Positions 59,353-64,000 of a stretch of DNA of 64,000 bases are shown here, piece by piece. The stretch lies in assembly GCF_005491705.1 (NCBI RefSeq), contig NZ_CP028092.1, forward strand, positions 4,960,001 through 5,024,000. The letters run 5' to 3'. How positions within the stretch are numbered: position 1 is the stretch's first letter; each line of letters opens with the position of its first letter. The notes beneath the pieces were generated by a model. The model was given only the letters and a program-made list of their open reading frames with translations. It ran no database searches and had not been told where the DNA came from. The translations under genes and the position numbers were made by a program. This DNA comes from Pontibacter sp. SGAir0037 (GTDB taxonomy: Bacteria; Bacteroidota; Bacteroidia; Cytophagales; Hymenobacteraceae).

Positions 59353-59904
59353 ATGAAAAATATACTCTTTTTTGGTGATAGCCTAACGGCTGGTTACGGG
59401 TTGGTGGCTTCGCAGGCTTATCCTTCTTTAATACAGCAGCGCATAGATGCAAAGGAATTATCCTATAAAGTAATAAATGCCGGACTTAGTGGTGATACAA
59501 GTGCGGGCGGTGTGCATAGGGTGGAAAGATGGCTGCATGATAAAATTGACATATTTGTACTGGCTCTTGGCGCCAATGATGGCTTAAGAGGTATACCGGC
59601 CAGAGAAACCAGCCAGAACCTGCAGACAATCATTAATAAAGTCAGGCACAAATACCCGGAGGCAAAGATCATTATAAGTGGAATGGAAATTCCTGATATT
59701 TTACCGGGCCGCTATGCAGCAGAATTCAGAGCTCTGTTTCGGGAACTGGCCCTCAAAAACAATGTATCCTTTATTCCTTTTCTGTTGGAAGGGGTTGTAG
59801 GAATGCGGCACCTGAACCTGCCGGACGGGGTTCATCCGAATGCGGAGGGCCAGAAGCTACTGGCAAATCATACCTGGGCTGTGCTGGAGCGGGTATTAGA
59901 GTAA
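59353..59904 (+). CDS. SGNH/GDSL esterase (arylesterase/TesA type)
   Basis: A 183-residue hydrolase. The four SGNH blocks are present: FFGDSLTAGYG (catalytic Ser), NAGLSGDTSAGG (Gly), LGANDGLRG (Asn) and PDGVHPNAEG (Asp/His). It resembles TesA-type arylesterase/lysophospholipase I but lacks an obvious signal peptide from this start, so it would act in the cytoplasm unless a longer form is made. Confidence 0.93.
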   Translation: MKNILFFGDSLTAGYGLVASQAYPSLIQQRIDAKELSYKVINAGLSGDTSAGGVHRVERWLHDKIDIFVLALGANDGLRGIPARETSQNLQTIINKVRHKYPEAKIIISGMEIPDILPGRYAAEFRALFRELALKNNVSFIPFLLEGVVGMRHLNLPDGVHPNAEGQKLLANHTWAVLERVLE

Positions 59905-59936
59905 CAGCAGAGGCGGAAGAAATCCGCCTCTGCTGT
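59904..59936. terminator. bidirectional terminator after the esterase gene
   Basis: A 14-bp perfect stem (59904-59917 with 59923-59936, 5-base loop) that starts on the last base of the esterase stop codon and faces the DUF4142 gene. Confidence 0.8.
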
Positions 59937-59949
59937 AGGAGCAGGCTTA

Positions 59950-60534
59950 TTATCGTTTCATCTCCTGCTGCAAGCGTAAAGCCTCTTCTCTTTGGGCCTG
60001 CATTTCTTTTTTAGTTGTTCTTGCCCAAACATTAACGAGTGAATTATTCGTTTCTCCCGGATCATTCAGGACATTGTCTATTTCACTGATCGCATCTTTA
60101 TGTGCGCTGGCTACTTCATCGAGGTACTTTTTATCGAAATTTTCAGCTTTTACATCTCTTAAATCCTGTACTTTCGATTGGTTATCATCAGATTGTGTAA
60201 GCGAAACATTAAAATCCTGGGCAAGGTCCTGCAGGCTGGCTTGTTTAGGCTCGTATTGCGTTACCATTTGCTGCCCATACTGCTTTACAGCGTCTGACTG
60301 GCCTCGCTCTACAGCTATCCGGCCAAGTTCTTGTTGCAGAAGAATCTTCTCATTCAGATAAGATAAAAGCTCTTTCTTTTCATCTGTTAAAGTAGAATCA
60401 GCTTCCAGCGCTACGGCAGGTTCGCCAGATGCATTGGCGCTTGTTGCCTGTTCTTCGTTATTATTTCCGGAATTGCAGGATGCAAAGGCAAGAGCCCCGG
60501 CCATCAGGTAAACGGCCATCATATAGTTTTTCAT
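59950..60534 (-). CDS. DUF4142 lipoprotein
   Basis: A 194-residue lipoprotein (lipobox FASC) with an acidic linker and a ferritin-like helical DUF4142 domain (LNEKILLQQELGRIAVERGQ, VKQYGQQMV, DKKYLDEVASAHKDAI). DUF4142 proteins are abundant in Bacteroidota and often sit among stress genes; function unknown. Its leader contains an inverted repeat CCTGTTGC/GCAACAGG (60565-60572, 60597-60604). Confidence 0.9.
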   Translation of the reverse strand: MKNYMMAVYLMAGALAFASCNSGNNNEEQATSANASGEPAVALEADSTLTDEKKELLSYLNEKILLQQELGRIAVERGQSDAVKQYGQQMVTQYEPKQASLQDLAQDFNVSLTQSDDNQSKVQDLRDVKAENFDKKYLDEVASAHKDAISEIDNVLNDPGETNNSLVNVWARTTKKEMQAQREEALRLQQEMKR

Positions 60535-60564
60535 AGTATTTTATTTTTTAGATGCTTATGTTTT

Positions 60565-60604
60565 CCTGTTGCATACGAAACTGCGGCAAATTGTTTGCAA
60601 CAGG
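60565..60604 (-). promoter_or_regulatory. inverted repeat upstream of the DUF4142 gene
   Basis: CCTGTTGC and GCAACAGG, 24 bases apart, 30-70 bases before the start codon. It could be an operator or a remnant; no protein is known to bind it. Confidence 0.3.
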
Positions 60605-60646
60605 CCTTTTCTGTGTAGCTTCAGTTGCCGAGTGCCTATAAAAAAT

Positions 60647-60685
60647 AAAGGCTTAACTTATCTGGTACAGACAAGCTAAGCCTTT
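60647..60685 (-). terminator. terminator of the glycine-zipper protein gene
   Basis: AAAGGCTTA (60647-60655) pairs with TAAGCCTTT (60677-60685), continued by CTTATCTG/CAGACAAG with one mismatch, 30 bases after the stop. Confidence 0.7.
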
Positions 60686-60715
60686 GTTATATTAAACTAT
60701 TACTGCCTGAGAAGC

Positions 60716-61252
60716 TTAGTAATAGATATGTTCTCCTCTGTTGCTCTGGAAATGCTGCTCAAAATAGCGGGCATCTTCCGGGGTGCGTGGGCTGAACCCT
60801 AATACAATGTTACCTTCTTTGATGCCACTCTCATAAACTTTGGCACGTTCTTCCGGTATACCGGCGCCAATAAGAGCACCAATAAGACCACCAGTTAAAC
60901 CACCGGCACCTGCACCGGCCAAACCAGCAGCTAACGGACCTGCAACTATTAAGCCTAGCCCCGGAATTGCTACAGATGTACCTATAGCAGCTACAGCACC
61001 AACAATAGCTCCAAGTGTACCACCAATGGCTGAACCAGCTCCGGCACCTTCAAGAGATTTGTTGCCTAATTCTGTCGTATGTTCTTTGTCGTCATCACCG
61101 AAATGGCGCTTACGACCTTCGTCCGACATTACTACATTGATATCATCTTTATCATACCCGCGAGCACGTAATTCGTTGAATGCACGCTCTGCGCTGTCCC
61201 TGTCACGGAACATTGCGGTCATCATACCTGCATTATTCGTTCTGTTGTCCAT
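60716..61252 (-). CDS. general-stress-like glycine-zipper protein
   Basis: A 178-residue protein: an N-terminal GSP17M-like segment (MTAMFRDRDSAERAFNELRARGYDKDDINVVM), then a very Gly/Ala-rich helical region (GAGAGSAIGGTLGAIVGAVA ... GGLIGALIGAG, residues about 70-135) and IPEERAKVYESGIKEGNIVL. This layout is common in Bacteroidota and Acidobacteria proteins tied to stress and membranes. Mechanism unknown. Confidence 0.85.
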   Translation of the reverse strand: MDNRTNNAGMMTAMFRDRDSAERAFNELRARGYDKDDINVVMSDEGRKRHFGDDDKEHTTELGNKSLEGAGAGSAIGGTLGAIVGAVAAIGTSVAIPGLGLIVAGPLAAGLAGAGAGGLTGGLIGALIGAGIPEERAKVYESGIKEGNIVLGFSPRTPEDARYFEQHFQSNRGEHIYY

Positions 61253-61350
61253 AGTTTTATTTTTAATTTAGGTCAATATGAGCTAATTCATTAATCAGCC
61301 TATTTCTAATAACGGTATTAAATAGGTATAGTTACGAAAAGTACAAAAGC

Positions 61351-61407
61351 CAGCTACTAAAACAGAAAGGCCTGCTACTCCGGCAGGCCTTTCTGTTTTA
61401 GTAGCTG
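61351..61407 (-). terminator. fasciclin-gene terminator with 25-bp perfect stem
   Basis: Arms 61351-61375 and 61383-61407 with a 7-base loop, 16 bases after the fasciclin stop codon. Confidence 0.9.
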
Positions 61408-61422
61408 AAATTATGATTTATC

Positions 61423-62196
61423 TTAGCGCATACCACCGCCTGCACCTGTAGAAGTAGCGGTAGGTTGGATAATGGCATCCACTACGTGTACCATACCATT
61501 AGATGCTTCTACGTTTGGTTTAACAATAGTAGCTCCACCTATTGTGATATTATTAGCAGCGGCAGCTGTACCAGCACCAGTTCCGGCATTCGCAACGCCA
61601 ATTACAATTTCCTGGTCATCGGATAAACCAATGCGCTGGTTATTGTTGAATTGTGCTGAAGATACTTTGGCAGCTAGAAAGTGTGAAGCTAGTACCTGTC
61701 TTAACTCCATTTTATTTTCTGGTTTAAGAAGGTTCTCCAACTCGCCTGCAGGCAGGTTGGCAAATGCTTCGTTAGTTGGGGCAAATACTGTAAATGGACC
61801 ACCAGTCTGAAGGGCTGGCTCTAACTCAGCAGCTTTAATTAATTTTGAGAAAGTAGAAAGGTTGCTGCTTTTGTCTACCAGTTCCAGAATATCATATTGT
61901 TCTGTTTCTTCAATGTCACCAAACATCTCATCAATGTCTTCATCGTTGGTAAGCGTCATTTCCGAAATACTTAGATCGCCTCCGGAAACATCTGTGCTAC
62001 TGTAGGACTCTGTTTGGGCACTTTGTGTATCATTTGAACTTACCTGATCGTCGCCAGCCATTGTCTGAGTTTCACTCATGCTGGTATCATCGTTCATGGC
62101 AGTTGTATCCATTGCATCATTAGAGCTAGCGCAGCTAAACATGGTAAAAGATACCACCGCTATCGCAGCTAAGGGTTTTAACATTATTTTTTTCAT
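61423..62196 (-). CDS. fasciclin-domain lipoprotein
   Basis: A 257-residue lipoprotein (lipobox FSC) with an acidic Ser/Thr/Asp-rich linker (residues about 25-95) and one FAS1 domain (LSTFSKLIKAAELEPAL, GPFTVFAPTNEAFANLP, ASNGMVHVVDAIIQP), ending in a Gly-rich tail. FAS1 domains mediate adhesion or matrix contact. ATG 62196 is used; it gives a proper signal peptide. Confidence 0.92.
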   Translation of the reverse strand: MKKIMLKPLAAIAVVSFTMFSCASSNDAMDTTAMNDDTSMSETQTMAGDDQVSSNDTQSAQTESYSSTDVSGGDLSISEMTLTNDEDIDEMFGDIEETEQYDILELVDKSSNLSTFSKLIKAAELEPALQTGGPFTVFAPTNEAFANLPAGELENLLKPENKMELRQVLASHFLAAKVSSAQFNNNQRIGLSDDQEIVIGVANAGTGAGTAAAANNITIGGATIVKPNVEASNGMVHVVDAIIQPTATSTGAGGGMR

Positions 62197-62359
62197 AGCT
62201 TTATTTAAGTTTATTAACAATATAAGTTGTTGGTTTATAACAACATTGTATAAACTTAAACTGCCAAAGAGTTAAAAATGTTAGGATTTCGGGTTAGAAA
62301 TTTCCTGTTTGAACAGCCTTACAGGTACCTTAAACTAAATAGAATAAACCACTAACTTA

Positions 62360-63469
62360 TTAATTGTAGACCTTTACTACAAATACATAGTCTTTTAGCT
62401 TTTTCAGTTGCTGGGTTCGGGAATGGCCTGATAAATTGTTATATTTCGGTAATGAGATAGGATTTAAGTTAGAGGTTTCTGGTAGCTCTGACAGCGTCTG
62501 AAGCAAGTAAGCAGATTTTACAGCAAAAGCTGCGCCTTCCTGGCCTGCTTGTTTCCCACTAATAATACCAATCAGATTGCCTCTGTCGTCAAGTAATGGC
62601 CCACCGCTATTACCGGGGTTTAGCGGAATAGATACCTGGTAAGAAGTAGTGTCGCCTTCGAAACCAGAAGAAGAACTTAGTGATCCTTCTCCAAATACTA
62701 TGTCCTCACGTGGATAGCCCAGTGTGAAAACTTTTTCACCCAGTTCACTTTCAGAAGTTTTAAAGGTATATGGCAGCTTTCCAAAGCCTTCAAAGGCTGG
62801 ATCTTCGATTTTAAGAATAGCCAGATCGTGTGTCTGGTCGCGATATACTGTACTTACTTTATATTTATCTCCTGCCTTGTTCTCAATTATAAGAGAATCT
62901 GCGCCAGCCACAACATGCGAACTGGTAATCAGGTAACCATCTGAACTGATGGCAAAGCCAGTACCACTAAAGCGTGCAGTGCGTGGGGCAGGTTTAGCTT
63001 CTTCCGTTGTAAGAATTCCGCTGATAATAGCCTTCTGCTCTTTCTTGATTTTTTCAACCTCACGGCGTAGCTCTACATAACGGGCTGTTTGCTGTTGAAC
63101 AGGAGCCTTTAGCTGCTGCACACTCCACAAAGTGCCAAAAACAGATAACAAAGACACGCTGGCTGCCACAGCCATAGTCTGGCGGTGGCGCTTCCAGAAA
63201 ACATTCCAGGTAGATGGAGAAGGGGTAAGCTGAGCGGGTGCCTGTTCAGCTGTTTCAGCTTCCATGGCAGTATGTATCGCATTTAACTTTTGCTTCAGAG
63301 ACTGGCGTTGGCCATAGTGCTTCATAGCATGTAGCAATTGCTTATGCTCCTGAACCTTCTCAGCTAACCTATGGTCGGTATGCAGGAGTGCTTCAAAAGA
63401 GATTTTCTCTTCTGATAGCATTGCTCCTTCCAGATAACGTTCTATTTGCTCGTAAATGCTGTAACCCAT
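62360..63469 (-). CDS. anti-sigma-like membrane protein with trypsin-like protease domain
   Basis: A 369-residue bitopic protein. Residues 1-55 (EQIERYLEGAMLSEEKISFE, LAEKVQEHKQL) resemble the cytoplasmic sigma-binding segment of Bacteroidota anti-sigma factors. Residues about 97-119 are the only membrane helix, followed by a short coiled coil (125-150). Residues about 165-330 are an HtrA/trypsin-like protease with a complete triad: H185 (TSSHVV), D215 (THDLAIL), S288 (NPGNSGGP). There is no PDZ domain. It lies 49 bases after the sigma-factor gene on the same strand. The sigma partner role is inferred from order and N-terminus. Confidence 0.87.
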   Translation of the reverse strand: MGYSIYEQIERYLEGAMLSEEKISFEALLHTDHRLAEKVQEHKQLLHAMKHYGQRQSLKQKLNAIHTAMEAETAEQAPAQLTPSPSTWNVFWKRHRQTMAVAASVSLLSVFGTLWSVQQLKAPVQQQTARYVELRREVEKIKKEQKAIISGILTTEEAKPAPRTARFSGTGFAISSDGYLITSSHVVAGADSLIIENKAGDKYKVSTVYRDQTHDLAILKIEDPAFEGFGKLPYTFKTSESELGEKVFTLGYPREDIVFGEGSLSSSSGFEGDTTSYQVSIPLNPGNSGGPLLDDRGNLIGIISGKQAGQEGAAFAVKSAYLLQTLSELPETSNLNPISLPKYNNLSGHSRTQQLKKLKDYVFVVKVYN

Positions 63470-63486
63470 TGCTCTGTTTCTCTAAA

Positions 63487-63503
63487 TAGGCTTAAAAAGC
63501 CTA
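63487..63503 (-). promoter_or_regulatory. small hairpin between sigma and protease genes
   Basis: TAGGCTT (63487-63493) and AAGCCTA (63497-63503) form a 7-bp stem with a 3-base loop, 18 bases before the protease start. It may lower expression of the second gene relative to the first. Confidence 0.4.
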
Positions 63504-63518
63504 AAATGTACTATGGTG

Positions 63519-64000
63519 CTATACCTGTGGTTTATAGGTAGCAAAAAATAATTTCTTTAAACGTTGCAGGCATTTGTACTTCTGGTTCTTGGCTGTATCG
63601 GTATTGGTATAGCCAAACTTGTCGGTAATGTCCTGCATGTTCTGCATGCGTATATAATAATCTTCCAGTAGCGTTCGGCAAGGTTCCCCTAATTGTCCCA
63701 ACGCTTCGCCCATTAACTCGAACTGACGTTCATTTTCCTCATGCTGTGGTATATCTTCCTCTAGTAAAAGAAAATCCTCTGCATCGTCTATCCGGTTTGC
63801 ATATCGCCCCTTTTCGGCAAGTCTTTTTAGCCACAACCTTCTGCAAACCGAGTAGAGGTACGTTTTTATCTGGCAACTCAGCTCCAGGCTATTGTCTTTT
63901 ATTTTCTCGAAGAAAACAATAATGCCTTCCTGATAAATGTCTTTTGCTTCGTCGTCAGTTCCGCTGTTGCTCAAAATTAAATGAGAAATCATAGGAAAAT
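63519..64000 (-). CDS. ECF-type sigma factor, 5' end outside window
   Basis: A sigma-70 family regulator, 159 visible residues. The frame is still open at base 64000; the residues FPMISHLILSNSGTDDEAKDIYQ are the usual region 2 start after a missing N-terminal helix, so I do not accept the inner ATG at 63992 as the start. Region 2 (IYQEGIIVFFEKI, LYSVCRRLWLKRL) and region 4 (LGEPCRTLLEDYYIRMQNMQDITDKFGYTN) are clear. It probably drives its own operon and other genes under control of the membrane protein encoded next. Confidence 0.92.
   Translation of the reverse strand, partial: FPMISHLILSNSGTDDEAKDIYQEGIIVFFEKIKDNSLELSCQIKTYLYSVCRRLWLKRLAEKGRYANRIDDAEDFLLLEEDIPQHEENERQFELMGEALGQLGEPCRTLLEDYYIRMQNMQDITDKFGYTNTDTAKNQKYKCLQRLKKLFFATYKPQV

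Noticed and set aside
63470..63518. Intrinsic terminator ending the sigma-factor transcript
   Set aside because: The 7-bp hairpin lacks a good T-run and lies just before the protease start; the two genes are more likely one transcript.

Overview
The window looks like a chromosome segment from an aerobic Bacteroidota, most likely order Cytophagales, family Hymenobacteraceae (Pontibacter/Adhaeribacter-like). The reasons are gene content (paired rhomboids after mutL, BshA bacillithiol enzyme, LptD/OstA family proteins, a DUF4835/PorD-like protein, SerB-SerA fusion, YtxH/DUF4142 stress proteins), several promoter boxes of the Bacteroidota type TAnnTTTG, and mostly absent Shine-Dalgarno signals. 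The genus is an inference. I see no rRNA, tRNA, CRISPR array, insertion sequence, phage or plasmid gene; this is core chromosome with a stress/envelope-flavoured right end.

Layout. 1-1.7 kb: 3' part of a TIGR01777-type epimerase, then the overlapping pair PTPS/QueD-like + folE. 1.8-4 kb: a secreted coiled-coil protein, a GNAT-like protein and a pyrophosphatase-like lipoprotein lacking the usual metal ligands. 4-7.6 kb: the ribosomal operon rpsP-rimM-trmD-rplS, with a polytopic membrane protein of unknown function between trmD and rplS. 7.8-10.3 kb: fatty-acid desaturase, RluA-type pseudouridine synthase, panB. 10.4-15 kb: LptD-like barrel protein divergent from an AmiC-type amidase and an MCE/MlaD protein. 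15-22.6 kb: acyl-CoA carboxylase beta subunit, SirB1-type protein, redoxin, Sfp-type PPTase, WD40, DivIVA, folB, IscA-type protein, small anchored protein. 22.7-30.2 kb: serine biosynthesis (class V aminotransferase + SerB-SerA fusion), bshA, and a GH3/serine-hydrolase fusion. 30.6-34.7 kb: mutL, two rhomboids, a mini TonB-plug-like protein. 34.7-45.6 kb: mdh, tilS, OstA-like protein, bamD, rpoZ, a frame-split coaBC, porD-like, small Sm-like protein, recN, fabI. 45.6-54 kb: cupin + Kazal lipoprotein, three YtxH-type stress proteins, lysS, tandem SRPBCC and tandem VOC proteins, an unknown 342-residue protein, a trans-sulfuration enzyme. 54.6-64 kb: small membrane protein, ggt, C-terminal processing protease, SGNH esterase, DUF4142 lipoprotein, glycine-zipper-like protein, fasciclin lipoprotein, and an ECF sigma factor next to a protein that joins an anti-sigma-like cytoplasmic segment, one membrane helix and a trypsin-like protease.

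Two things stand out beyond ordinary genes. (1) At least five intergenic spacers (9.4, 16.8, 35.8, 37.3 and 45.6 kb, with a one-armed sixth at 42.9 kb) are built of degenerate 7-base units arranged as facing arms. The word differs at each site but the architecture is the same, and the arms run up to or into start and stop codons. (2) The sigma factor / anti-sigma-protease fusion at the right edge would put signal sensing, proteolysis and transcription control into two genes. Other points are the one-base frame split of coaBC and very long perfect terminator hairpins (up to a 33-bp stem and a 54-bp spacerless palindrome) at the ends of convergent genes.
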